64,000 nucleotides of DNA from Ornithinibacillus contaminans (GTDB lineage Bacteria; Bacillota; Bacilli; Bacillales; Amphibacillaceae), in assembly GCF_001038425.2 (NCBI RefSeq), contig NZ_LDPV02000024.1, forward strand, positions 178,304-242,303, in the 5' to 3' direction. The stretch's first letter is position 1. The number at the start of each line of letters is the position of its first letter. The translations under genes and the position numbers were made by a program. The notes below the pieces were generated by a model, which worked only from the letters and a program-made list of their open reading frames with translations, ran no database searches and was not told the origin of the DNA. Of the stretch, positions 37,777 through 46,741 are shown one piece after another.

Positions 37777-38994
37777 ATGAATGCATGTGGACTAATCGTT
37801 GAATATAATCCCTTCCATAATGGACATGCCTATCATATTGAGAAAGCAAAAGCAGCTACGAACGCAACTTGTATGATAGCAGTTATGAGTGGTTCCTTTT
37901 TACAACGAGGCGAACCAGCCATTATGGATAAATATCACCGAGCAAAGGCAGCTCTGTTACATGGTATTAACATTGTAGTTGAATTACCATACCCATATGC
38001 TGTCCAAAGCAGTAGCCTATTTGCAAAAGGTGCTATTATGACCCTTTATGAACTAGGTGTAACTAGCATTTGCTTTGGGAGTGAATCTGGAAATACAGCT
38101 GCATTTATTGATGCTTATCACCAATTCCAAGCAAACGAAAAAACTTATACAACCAAGCTAAAGGAAGCACTAATGGATGGTCATTCTTATCCAGATGCCG
38201 GCAAAATTGCCTATGATGCAATTGGATTAACAGCAACCGATATGGACTTATCTCAACCTAATAATATTCTAGGTTTTAGCTATGTACGTACGATTCTCGA
38301 CAATCAACTACCAATTCAGCCTTTAACAATTAAACGAACCAATAATAATTACCATGATACTGAAATCACAGGATCCATTGCTAGTGCTACCAGTATACGA
38401 AATCAGTTATTTCATTACAACCATGACGTATCAGAATTAATCCATACCATGCCAAGCGCAACCGTATCCGCCTTACAAAAATATAAAGAAGCAGCAAACA
38501 CCTGGCACCAATGGGAAGATTACTTTCCGCTTCTTCATTATCGAGTTTCTACCATGACAACAGAAGAATTACTCCATATTCATGGTGTGGAAGAAGGAAT
38601 TGAACATCGGATTAAAAAAACGGCTAAAGAGGCAACCTCTTTCCATGATTGGGTAGAGCGGATAAAAACAAAGCGTTATACTTGGACGAGAATACAACGG
38701 ATTTTTGTCCACATTCTAACAAATACAAAAAAAGCAGAAATAACATCCCTTTCCACCGCAAATTCCGTCCCATATGTTCGGCTATTAGGAATTAGCAAGA
38801 GGGGACAAGAATACTTGAACGTTCAAAAAAAACAAATGAACGTACCAATCTATAGTAAACTTACACGTGATGTTCACCCAATGCTCCAATTGGAAGAACG
38901 TGCCACTGACACGTATTATAGTATTTTACCGTTTAAAAACAGATATACGTTACAAAGACAGGAAATAAAAGGCCCTATTCGGATTTCCAACTAA
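37777..38994 (+). CDS. tmcAL: tRNA(Met) cytidine acetate ligase TmcAL (YlbM)
   Basis: Makes N4-acetylcytidine at the wobble base of elongator tRNA-Met using acetate and ATP. 405 residues. The N-terminal nucleotidyltransferase motif is VEYNPFHNGHAYHIEKAK, with the HxGH equivalent HNGH; MSGSFLQRGEPAIMDKYHRA follows. GTG/ATG question does not arise: ATG at 37777 has TTGGAGTG upstream. It is divergent from ylbN and convergent with ylbL, with a hairpin repeat between. Confidence 0.93.
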   Translation: MNACGLIVEYNPFHNGHAYHIEKAKAATNATCMIAVMSGSFLQRGEPAIMDKYHRAKAALLHGINIVVELPYPYAVQSSSLFAKGAIMTLYELGVTSICFGSESGNTAAFIDAYHQFQANEKTYTTKLKEALMDGHSYPDAGKIAYDAIGLTATDMDLSQPNNILGFSYVRTILDNQLPIQPLTIKRTNNNYHDTEITGSIASATSIRNQLFHYNHDVSELIHTMPSATVSALQKYKEAANTWHQWEDYFPLLHYRVSTMTTEELLHIHGVEEGIEHRIKKTAKEATSFHDWVERIKTKRYTWTRIQRIFVHILTNTKKAEITSLSTANSVPYVRLLGISKRGQEYLNVQKKQMNVPIYSKLTRDVHPMLQLEERATDTYYSILPFKNRYTLQRQEIKGPIRISN

Positions 38995-38995
38995 A

Positions 38996-39117
38996 AACAA
39001 GGCTGAAACTGAGTATAGTTGACAAGAAAAGTCAACCTTTGATGTACAATACTGCTTCAGGAATTAGTACATCATTCGGCTTGTATCTTCTCGTTTTACT
39101 CATGTTCCAGCCTTTTA
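38996..39117. repeat. Intergenic hairpin repeat, copy 3 (tmcAL-ylbL)
   Basis: Starts AAGGCTGAAACTGAGT and ends ACTCATGTTCCAGCCTTTT, which are complementary; the core GATGTACAATACTGCTTC, AGGAATTAGTACATC matches the family. It lies between two convergent genes, so it could terminate both. Confidence 0.75.
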
Positions 39118-39122
39118 GTTAA

Positions 39123-40142
39123 TTAATCAAGTTCTTCTTCTAAATACCGTAGGGCATCATCAAATGTATCAACAGGCACGATAACCATCTCCGTTCCTAT
39201 CTCTTTTGCCTTTTTCATTGCCTCTTGATAATTAGAGTTTTTCCTACCATCTTCATTTGGCGCAAAGAATACCTCTATTCCCTCACGATCAGCTGCTACG
39301 ATTTTTTTATCAATACCACCAATGCGGTGAACCTTTCCATCATAATCGATTTCTCCAGTACCTGCGATTTGATGACCTTTTGTTAAATCCCCATCGGTTA
39401 ATTGATCATAGATTTCTAATGAAAACATTAACCCTGCACTAGGACCACCAATACTTCCACTAGTAAATGTAATCTCAGGACTTACTTCTACCTCTCGATC
39501 GGTGACAAGCTGAATTCCAATACCGATATTATTCTCTGCTTCTGCAAATGTTTCGAGTGTTATCGATTTCTCTAACTCTTCATCATCACGTACTATTGTT
39601 AGATTAACGGTATCGCCTGCTTTTTTGGAATTAATATAGGTAATTAAATCGTCCGATTCATGAATCTCTGTACTATCAATACCGATAATTCGATCCCCCA
39701 TCGCAAGAATTCCCTCTGCCGGCATACCCTCCACAACACTCACAACATAAACACCGTTATAATCAATCGTAATATCTTTATCAGCGGCAGTATAGGCTAC
39801 CACAGTTGATGCTTCTTGTGACGTTTCCATCATTTGAAGCTGCGCTTGAAAATATTCATCATCAGATATCCCTTCTGGAAAAACCTGGCTAATTGGCACT
39901 ATATCATGATGAGGCAATATTTTTGCAAGTACATATTGGATTGGTGTTGCCTGTCCTCCTCGAACAGTGACGAGATGGAAGTCACCTTCTCCTTTATCAC
40001 CATGATCAACCTGTACGATAGGGTTTAACGCATCTGCCCCACCTGGCTTTTGAATATAAAAGGGAAGTTCATATGTAGAAAGAAAAAAAGCAATGACAAT
40101 AGCTATTACGAGAGACAATACCTGTCCCTTAGAAAATTTCAT
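39123..40142 (-). CDS. ylbL: PDZ-domain Lon-type serine protease YlbL
   Basis: Membrane-anchored protease; the B. subtilis protein has been linked with CtpA to degradation of the division inhibitor YneA. Start at ATG 40142 (GGAGGGGG upstream) gives MKFSKGQVLSLVIAIVIAFFLSTYELPFYI with one membrane helix; the frame to 40175 adds 11 residues. A PDZ domain (VYVVSVVEGMPAEGILAMGDRIIGID) precedes the Lon domain with catalytic Ser in GGPSAGL and Lys in GIDKK. 339 aa. Confidence 0.92.
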   Translation of the reverse strand: MKFSKGQVLSLVIAIVIAFFLSTYELPFYIQKPGGADALNPIVQVDHGDKGEGDFHLVTVRGGQATPIQYVLAKILPHHDIVPISQVFPEGISDDEYFQAQLQMMETSQEASTVVAYTAADKDITIDYNGVYVVSVVEGMPAEGILAMGDRIIGIDSTEIHESDDLITYINSKKAGDTVNLTIVRDDEELEKSITLETFAEAENNIGIGIQLVTDREVEVSPEITFTSGSIGGPSAGLMFSLEIYDQLTDGDLTKGHQIAGTGEIDYDGKVHRIGGIDKKIVAADREGIEVFFAPNEDGRKNSNYQEAMKKAKEIGTEMVIVPVDTFDDALRYLEEELD

Positions 40143-40412
40143 TCGTTTGGCCCCCTCCAAGCTACTTAACCTCACCTAATTTACACCAATTTTTCTAACC
40201 AATTCAATTTTACTTAAAAAGTGTATGGCATAATCAAGCATTGTATGTGCGTATATTGATATAGATACTAACTTGTCTTACTTTTTAAGGATGGTATGTA
40301 CATAGGCGTCAATCATAAACTAAGTTCATTTTACTACTATCAAAAAAATAAGTACAGTTATGATTCCCTCAGGATAAATGATTAGAAAAGCTCAAGACTA
40401 GGAGGCAATCAA

Positions 40413-41618
40413 TTGAAGCAAGTAGTTAAAACATGTCTATTAGCCGGAATAGCGGTTTTCTTTGCAATTACGTTAATCAAGTTCCCCAACGATGCACTTG
40501 AAGCAAGCATCCGCGGACTTGATATGTGGTGGGAAATTGTATTTCCGTCCCTACTTCCTTTTTTTATTATCGCTGAATTATTACTTAGTTTTGGCGTTGT
40601 AAAATTTTTAGGGGTACTTTTCGAACCGATTATGCGACCATTATTTAATGTACCTGGCGTTGGAAGCTTTGCATGGATAATGGGGATGTCCAGTGGTTAC
40701 CCAACTGGTGCAAAAATCTCTGTGAGATTAAGAGAGGAAAATCAACTGACAAGAGTTGAAGCAGAACGACTCGTTGCTTTCACGAATTCCTCTAGCCCAC
40801 TTTTTATATTTGGGGCTATTTCAGTTGGCTTTTTCCACGATGCAAAGCTAGGACTCTTACTTGCAGTTTGTCATTATTTAGGAAATGCACTCACTGGAAT
40901 TATCATGCGTTTTTATGGCCGTGCAGAGGACAAATCGAGTAAAAAAGAACAACGTATTCCTTCCATCAAAAAAGCCTTCCAAGAAATGCATGATACTAGA
41001 TTACTTGATGTACGACCATTTGGTGAAATAATGGGAGATGCTGTCCTTAACTCTATGAAAACATTAGTAATGGTTGGTGGATTCATAATCTTATTTTCTG
41101 TTGTTAACAAAATGCTTTTTTTAATTGGGTTTACGCCTATTGTTGCTTTCTTGTTTCATGGTGTTTTTCAATTATTAGCTTTACCAGTAGAGCTTACGTT
41201 ACCATTTATTTCAGGATTATTCGAAATTACCCTTGGTGCCAACTTAATCTCAAAAGAGTCTATCGATCCTTTTCTATCTAGTATGATCATCATCAGCTTC
41301 ATTTTAGGCTTCAATGGCTTTTCCATTCAAGCACAGGTAGCGAGCATAATCGCAAAAACAGATATTCGTTTCTACCCATATTTTTTTGCAAGATTACTAC
41401 ATGGCATAATCGCTAGTGTTCTCACCATCCTCTTGTATCGACCACTTTATCTTGATCGTCAGGTTTTTGAGGTGGAGGACATACCTGTATTCAACCTATT
41501 AACTGAAAATGATTGGTTATATACCCTACAGCTTTTGGAAAGATTAGGACCAGTTATCACAATCGGGAGTATCGGCGTGGCATTTCTTTTACTGTACAAA
41601 AAACGTAATGCTTCTTAG
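40413..41618 (+). CDS. ylbJ: Sporulation integral membrane protein YlbJ
   Basis: Nucleoside-recognition/gate-domain membrane protein required for spore cortex formation in B. subtilis, where it is under sigma-E. It has 401 residues and about nine hydrophobic segments; family blocks are WWEIVFPSLLPFFIIAELLLSFGVV and WIMGMSSGYPTGAKISVRLREE. It starts with TTG at 40413, preceded by TAGGAGGCAATCAA. Divergent from ylbL; no sigma-E promoter could be fixed by eye. Confidence 0.92.
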   Translation: MKQVVKTCLLAGIAVFFAITLIKFPNDALEASIRGLDMWWEIVFPSLLPFFIIAELLLSFGVVKFLGVLFEPIMRPLFNVPGVGSFAWIMGMSSGYPTGAKISVRLREENQLTRVEAERLVAFTNSSSPLFIFGAISVGFFHDAKLGLLLAVCHYLGNALTGIIMRFYGRAEDKSSKKEQRIPSIKKAFQEMHDTRLLDVRPFGEIMGDAVLNSMKTLVMVGGFIILFSVVNKMLFLIGFTPIVAFLFHGVFQLLALPVELTLPFISGLFEITLGANLISKESIDPFLSSMIIISFILGFNGFSIQAQVASIIAKTDIRFYPYFFARLLHGIIASVLTILLYRPLYLDRQVFEVEDIPVFNLLTENDWLYTLQLLERLGPVITIGSIGVAFLLLYKKRNAS

Positions 41619-41671
41619 AAAACGATTTATTTCCTGGTCTTTTAACGATTGCCTTGCATACTATTGGAATG

Positions 41672-41714
41672 CAAAAAAAAGAAGTCGGATGCACATAATG
41701 TGTTCGACTTCTCT
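41672..41714 (-). terminator. coaD terminator
   Basis: AGAAGTCG (41680-41687) and CGACTTCT (41705-41712) pair around a 17-nt loop; on the minus strand the stem ends in eight Ts. It lies between the convergent ylbJ and coaD genes. Confidence 0.85.
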
Positions 41715-41721
41715 CTTTGGT

Positions 41722-42222
<501 letters not shown>

Positions 42223-42235
42223 TTAGCAAAATTTT

Positions 42236-42793
42236 TTATGCTTCTGTATGGTAGATGGTCACACCAATCGTTCCACCGTAGTCTACTTGCTTTCGAATGG
42301 TAAATCCGGCAGCAGATTGTGGTAATTGTTCACTTGCATCATGTTCACAATATACTAATCCACTTGGTTGTAATAGATTTTGTTCCTCTATTGCTTGTAG
42401 TAAATCGACATAATCAATCTTTCCATAAGGAGGATCTAAAAAAATCACATCAAATTTCAAGTCTCGTTTACCAGCTGCATTTAATGCTCGAAAAGCCTCC
42501 GCACGAAACACTTCCACTTGGTCATCTAATTTCAAGGTCTTAATATTTTCTCGAATGGTTTGAATAGCTTTTGGGTTGTTATCTACAAAAACACAATTAG
42601 CCATTCCTCGACTTAATGCTTCAATTCCTAGTGAGCCGCTACCTGCAAATAAATCTAAGCACGATCCACCATGAAAAAAAGGTCCAATCATTTGGAAGAC
42701 AGCCTCTTTTACTTTATCGGTTGTTGGCCTAGTTGAATTACCAGGAACTGCTTTTAATTGTCTTCCTTTATGTTCTCCTGCTATGACACGCAT
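42236..42793 (-). CDS. rsmD: 16S rRNA (guanine(966)-N(2))-methyltransferase
   Basis: SAM-dependent methyltransferase for G966 of 16S rRNA. The start at ATG 42793 gives MRVIAGEHKGRQLKAVPGNSTRPTTDKVKEA (185 aa) with GAGGTGG upstream; the longer frame adds seven residues. Motif I is CLDLFAGSGSLGIEALSRG and the catalytic motif is DPPY in FDVIFLDPPYGKIDYVDLL. Probable operon with coaD downstream. Confidence 0.95.
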   Translation of the reverse strand: MRVIAGEHKGRQLKAVPGNSTRPTTDKVKEAVFQMIGPFFHGGSCLDLFAGSGSLGIEALSRGMANCVFVDNNPKAIQTIRENIKTLKLDDQVEVFRAEAFRALNAAGKRDLKFDVIFLDPPYGKIDYVDLLQAIEEQNLLQPSGLVYCEHDASEQLPQSAAGFTIRKQVDYGGTIGVTIYHTEA

Positions 42794-42814
42794 AGTACCA
42801 CCTCTTTTGTGCAT

Positions 42815-43048
42815 TGCTCGTTACCATCCTACCACAAAGGAAATCGTTCGAAAACAATTAATGACTTTTATGAAAAAACGAATTCGGACGTATATTAATT
42901 TCTTCCTTGTACATAATAGCATAATGGAACAGCTAATGCGTAGCTTGGTTGTTTCAAAACACGGAGAAGACTTACACTTCCCCATAAGTTCTCCTCCGGT
43001 TTCTCCTCTCCCTTTGCCTTTTTGTTTTCTAGCAAGAAAACAAAGGGA
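42815..43048. other. Intergenic region, possible source of a plus-strand small RNA
   Basis: No protein gene is supported here. The stretch at about 42978-43020 is strongly pyrimidine-rich on the plus strand, with two anti-Shine-Dalgarno-like stretches (TTCTCCTCC and TTTCTCCTCTCCC). Next comes a hairpin TTTGTTTTCT/AGAAAACAAA (43020-43047), then the plus-strand terminator at 43049-43080. No clear promoter could be placed. Confidence 0.4.
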
Positions 43049-43080
43049 CCTGCAGAATTATTTCTGCAGGTTTTTTTATT
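43049..43080 (+). terminator. Plus-strand terminator without an obvious upstream gene
   Basis: ACCTGCAGAA and TTCTGCAGGTTTTTTT form a strong stem with a T-run on the plus strand. The genes on both sides (rsmD, ylbG) are on the minus strand, so it has no known client. Confidence 0.8.
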
Positions 43081-43085
43081 TATAG

Positions 43086-43128
43086 TAAAAAATAAAAACC
43101 TTTGCGGCGCTTATTCCGCAAAGGTCTA
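43086..43128 (-). terminator. ylbG terminator
   Basis: Minus-strand stem GACCTTTGCGG with CCGCAAAGGTTTTTATT follows the ylbG stop directly and has a T-rich tail. Confidence 0.85.
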
Positions 43129-43401
43129 TATTCCCATTTTATAATCGTATTGTTTTGCTTTATCTGGTTTAGCATTTTCATATTCTGTCCGTATGAAAGG
43201 TTTATAAGAACGATCCACCTTCGAAACAAATGGGTATTTCAGAAGTTTCGCTTCAATTTCTTCCACATTATCTTGATCAACATACATGACGGCATATTTT
43301 AGCTTTCTCGATGTATATAATAAATGTCCAAATCGTTTTAGCTGTTTTATGTTTTTGGAATGCTGAAACCAGACCATGATGCCCTGTCGTTTCGTTCTCA
43401 T
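43126..43401 (-). CDS. ylbG: DUF2129 family protein YlbG
   Basis: Small cytosolic protein (91 aa) of unknown function, family DUF2129/UPF0298. Visible pattern: GIMVWFQHSKNIKQLKRFGHLLYTSRKLKYAVMYVDQDNVEE, with a ferredoxin-like predicted fold. ATG at 43401 has GAGGAAC upstream. It follows ylbF by 70 bp and ends at its own terminator. Confidence 0.9.
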   Translation of the reverse strand: MRTKRQGIMVWFQHSKNIKQLKRFGHLLYTSRKLKYAVMYVDQDNVEEIEAKLLKYPFVSKVDRSYKPFIRTEYENAKPDKAKQYDYKMGI

Positions 43402-43471
43402 GAAAGTTCCTCACAATTCACTTATTTTGCAAATAGTTTAACAGAATAGACGATTAAGTTCAAATGGTAGA

Positions 43472-43912
43472 TTAGGAAACCTTACAACCGCATCCGCCAC
43501 CACTTCCGCAGCCACAGCCGCTATCGGTTAATGCGCCACCATCTTTAGGAACCTTTATCTTATCACTAACACTAAAAGCAATATATTGACTGATTTCATC
43601 CAATAGCGATTGAAATTGTCTTTCAGCAATTTTATATGCTGCTACTTTATCGTTTAAGTCCATTTCACGCTTTCTAGAACGGACTAGCTTCATTATTTCA
43701 GAGTAATCTGGATGATATCTACCAAATCGCTGTATATCTTCATATTGATCCTTCACAGCATTAAAATCCTTAATGAGCTGTTGTGCTACAGGATCATTGG
43801 CCAATGCTGTCTTCGCATCGTGGAATAATTCATATATCTCTGAATCTAATATCATTTTTCCTAGTATTTCGGACCGGTCCAATATGTCTACATATTCTAG
43901 GGTAGCAATCAT
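43472..43912 (-). CDS. ylbF: YlbF/YmcA family regulator (RicF)
   Basis: Helical YlbF/YmcA-family protein. In B. subtilis YlbF, YmcA and YaaT form the Y-complex (RicAFT), which carries iron-sulphur clusters, supports RNase Y-dependent mRNA maturation and influences sporulation, competence and biofilm. Residues 1-115 are helical. The C-terminal tail SGCGCGSGGGCGCKVS has Cys at 133, 135, 141 and 143, suitable cluster ligands. ATG at 43912 has GGAGGTGAGG upstream. 146 aa. Confidence 0.93.
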   Translation of the reverse strand: MIATLEYVDILDRSEILGKMILDSEIYELFHDAKTALANDPVAQQLIKDFNAVKDQYEDIQRFGRYHPDYSEIMKLVRSRKREMDLNDKVAAYKIAERQFQSLLDEISQYIAFSVSDKIKVPKDGGALTDSGCGCGSGGGCGCKVS

Positions 43913-43966
43913 ATAACCTCACCTCCACCACCATTTTATCATTTATGTGCTGAAAATGAAAAACAA

Positions 43967-44200
43967 TTAATCTTTCATCATTTCTGCAAATTGCAAGAGT
44001 ACTCCAACCATTTGGATGTTTTGGTTCATTTTATCCATTTTTTGTGTAAAGGTTTTGCCATAAAATCGCTTTGCTTCCTTTTCCATCTCCACAACGCGTG
44101 AAGGATCCCGAGTTAAATATCGATACCAATAAGGATTTTGCCGAATGAAATTCATTAGTTCCGGACGAGCTTGTAAATAGTGATATAATTCTTGATTCAT
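43967..44200 (-). CDS. ylbE: YlbE-like family protein
   Basis: Small protein of unknown function (77 aa from ATG 44200: MNQELYHYLQARPELMNFIRQNPYWYRYLTRDP). Met-rich helical C-terminus (MDKMNQNIQMVGVLLQFAEMM). A GTG at 44209 overlaps the ylbD stop (TAGTG) and is the other possible start. Position between ylbD and ylbF matches B. subtilis ylbE. Function is unknown. Confidence 0.85.
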   Translation of the reverse strand: MNQELYHYLQARPELMNFIRQNPYWYRYLTRDPSRVVEMEKEAKRFYGKTFTQKMDKMNQNIQMVGVLLQFAEMMKD

Positions 44201-44208
44201 CGCTATCA

Positions 44209-44598
44209 CTAATCCCTTGACCAGTTAAAAGGCTGATTACGTGAGCTTGTGCCTTTTCTAGTACCTTGGTATTGATCAATCAATTCTTGAATCGTCGTTA
44301 TCGCTCCACTCAATTGATGAACTTGCTTTTGCACTTTATCAATGTCAACATTTTCCGTATATTTCATGAGTTGCTTTAGCATGTCTGCCTTATTTTCTGA
44401 TTTCTGCTCAGTTTCAGATTCTCCACGGTACTTTTCCCAGTACGAATCTTCCTCACCAAGTAATGCCCACTTCTCATAATATTCCTGCCATGACCTTCCG
44501 TTTTTCCTAATTTCACTTCGTAGCTTAGGATGGTTATTTATAAACGTTCTGAATGATTGTACAGACGGATGCAATTTATTTTCACTCACCGGTTTCAC
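44209..44598 (-). CDS. ylbD: YlbD-like putative coat protein
   Basis: 129-residue protein of the YlbD family, annotated as a spore coat component in B. subtilis. It has a basic N-terminal helical part (LHPSVQSFRTFINNHPKLRSEIRKNGRSWQEYYEKWALLGEEDSYW), a charged middle, and a C-terminal helix (VQKQVHQLSGAITTIQELIDQYQ). Its stop overlaps the ylbE GTG. Role in spores is inference from family and position. Confidence 0.82.
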   Translation of the reverse strand: MKPVSENKLHPSVQSFRTFINNHPKLRSEIRKNGRSWQEYYEKWALLGEEDSYWEKYRGESETEQKSENKADMLKQLMKYTENVDIDKVQKQVHQLSGAITTIQELIDQYQGTRKGTSSRNQPFNWSRD

Positions 44599-44699
44599 CC
44601 CAACTATATCCCAATTTTACGCTAGAATAATGTATGCAATTTCTGGTGAACTTGTGAATTAGAAATCTAGTATACAATGGCACACCTTGTATTCAGCTT

Positions 44700-45770
44700 T
44701 TAAAAAGGTTTTGTTAAAAAGTTTTGTGTATAGTAAAGGCGATATACACCAACACCTAAATGGGTATAATCATCATGTAATAATGCCTCACGGTGACCCT
44801 CACTATTCAACCAGCCTTCAACTGCTGCCGGAGCATCGACATATTGAGCAGCAATATTTTCTCCAGCCGCAAAATACGAAACGTTCTTTTCCTCTAAGCG
44901 TTCCTTCAACCCATATCCGTTTAAACTATAATGTGAAAAGTAATTATTCTCCGCCATATCCTTACTATGCAGAAATGCCACTTCACTGACCGAATCCTCC
45001 CATGTCAATGTATCCTTCTGAAAACTGGAGCGTATGACATTGGTAATATCAAAGATTTGCTGCTCCATCCCAGATTCAACTTGCTCCCATTCCTCATTTG
45101 ATAAATCTGGAGCTTCAGGCAAATTCCCGCGATAGCTTAACCCAAAAGGACGTTGTCTAAGTAAAATATCCGCAGTCATAATTCGCACCGAGGATAATTG
45201 ATCCGTAAATGTATCAAAATAGGTTTGAATAAATATCTCATCTGTAATTTTGGCTAATGGACGCATAGCCATATCTTCTTCTTCCAATTGAAATATGTAG
45301 GATGATATTCCTTCACTATACGTTACCTCGTTTTCAAATTGTAATTCTTCTCTTACCTTGTCTGATGATTCGCCAATTTGCAACGGCTCAATCTTACTGT
45401 CCTCACCAGTCGCATAGATAGTTTGAATTAAGCCATCTAAGACGCCAAATTGAATATACTGTGTCGTTCCATTTGTATAAACCCACCAGGTATACCCATA
45501 GCTGCTTAAATCCTTACGTTTCGGTTCCCCTAATTCCTCAAGCAGCACCTCTGAATCCTCACCTATCCATTGAAATAGATCGCCCGAAAATCGCTCTGCA
45601 ACCATAATATTCTCTGGTACAGGTTTTTCTATCAGTTCATTTTTCTTTTCCGTTAAAAATTGACCAATTTTATCTATTGCATCATCAGGCTTTAGTTGAT
45701 CGTTTTCTATTATATAAAATGTACAAGCAGCGACTACAATAAATACGATAATTCCTCGAATAAACCGCAT
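44700..45770 (-). CDS. ylbC: CAP-domain protein YlbC
   Basis: Membrane-anchored or secreted protein with a CAP (SCP/PR-1) domain. Start at ATG 45770 gives MRFIRGIIVFIVVAACTFYI, an N-terminal hydrophobic anchor (356 aa); the frame to 45818 adds a hydrophilic leader. The middle is the CAP-associated domain (EVLLEELGEPKRKDLSSYGYTWWVYTNGTTQYIQFGVLDG). The CAP domain at the C-terminus has HSKDMAENNYFSHYS, GENIAAQYVDAPAAVEGWLNSEGHREALL and THLGVGVYR. Function unknown. Confidence 0.88.
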   Translation of the reverse strand: MRFIRGIIVFIVVAACTFYIIENDQLKPDDAIDKIGQFLTEKKNELIEKPVPENIMVAERFSGDLFQWIGEDSEVLLEELGEPKRKDLSSYGYTWWVYTNGTTQYIQFGVLDGLIQTIYATGEDSKIEPLQIGESSDKVREELQFENEVTYSEGISSYIFQLEEEDMAMRPLAKITDEIFIQTYFDTFTDQLSSVRIMTADILLRQRPFGLSYRGNLPEAPDLSNEEWEQVESGMEQQIFDITNVIRSSFQKDTLTWEDSVSEVAFLHSKDMAENNYFSHYSLNGYGLKERLEEKNVSYFAAGENIAAQYVDAPAAVEGWLNSEGHREALLHDDYTHLGVGVYRLYYTQNFLTKPF

Positions 45771-46033
45771 CCTGACCAAGCTCCCTCTATTATTCTTATA
45801 GTAATCTATATGTTTCATGCTAGAATAACATGCTTAAATTCCCTATAATCTACTTGACTATAACAAGTTATCCCATTTTTTCACAATAAATATACTAGAA
45901 AATACTAGTATATTGAAAGAAATTCTAAGTAATTCCTACTTGTAACTAACCGAAATTTTCCGATTTCCATTGCAACTTCTCTCAATTAATACTATTATTA
46001 ACTTAGTGAGCAAAAATTTGTGAGGTGTATAAA

Positions 46034-46399
46034 ATGAAATTAGAAAACTTAGGTATTGAAGATACAGTAATGGATTTAAAACCGTTAGATCACATTATGG
46101 GAAAACATGCGTTCATCCGTGCTGGTCAATGGGATTATGAGCGTGTAACATATGATTACAAAATTGGCTCAAACGAAACAAATATTACATACTACATTCG
46201 CATCCAAGGCTATGCACTGGAAGGTGATGTAGATAGTGGAAACGCTGTTATTAAATTACTTACTCCATTACTAGGAAAACATTACTATCCTCATGGTGTT
46301 GAGTATGGTGAAGAAGAAAACTTCTCAGAAAATCTTATTGAACGAGCTTCCAAATTAGTAGCAGCAGTTAGCGAAGAGCTAAAGCAACTTAAGGGATAA
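46034..46399 (+). CDS. YugN-like family protein
   Basis: 121-residue cytosolic protein resembling the YugN-like family of unknown function. The ATG at 46034 with TGAGGTG upstream gives MKLENLGIEDTVMDLKPLDHIMGKHAFIRAGQWDYERVTYDYKIG. No catalytic motif recognised. It is divergent from ylbC; a hairpin repeat follows it. Confidence 0.75.
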   Translation: MKLENLGIEDTVMDLKPLDHIMGKHAFIRAGQWDYERVTYDYKIGSNETNITYYIRIQGYALEGDVDSGNAVIKLLTPLLGKHYYPHGVEYGEEENFSENLIERASKLVAAVSEELKQLKG

Positions 46400-46466
46400 G
46401 GACAATCCTTCCCTATGTCTAACAGGAACAGCTAGTCGACATTGCTATTTATTAGTTCAATGAAAT

Positions 46467-46598
46467 AATAGAGGCCGGAACAAAAGTAAAATAAGCAAAT
46501 GTAAAAACGATCCGTAGACGCTTCCCAATACAGGAAATATGCGGATGCATCGGATTTTAGTTTGCTGATTAACTTTTGCCTGTGCCTCTATTTTTTTG
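46467..46598. repeat. Intergenic hairpin repeat, copy 4 (yugN-like - ytvI-like)
   Basis: Begins AGAGGCCGGAACAAAAGT (from 46470) and ends AACTTTTGCCTGTGCCTCT before a T-run; inner arms GATCCG ... CGGATGCATCGG. It is a more diverged copy; the 3' T-run at 46590-46597 could make it a plus-strand terminator of the yugN-like gene. Confidence 0.7.
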
Positions 46599-46741
46599 GA
46601 GTGTTATGGAGCTAAATAAATCATTCTTGTTCATACCCTATAACCCGTAATTTAAACTATCCAAATACACAATAACATGCTATATTTTGTATAAGCAAAC
46701 AGAGAAAATCCCTCGTTATTTGGGAAAGGAGACACCCTATT

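Noticed and set aside
42783..43085. Plus-strand frame of 100 codons in the rsmD-ylbG gap
   Set aside because: Starts inside rsmD, has no ribosome-binding site, and runs through hairpins and the terminator; its composition is not protein-like. The non-coding RNA idea is kept instead.
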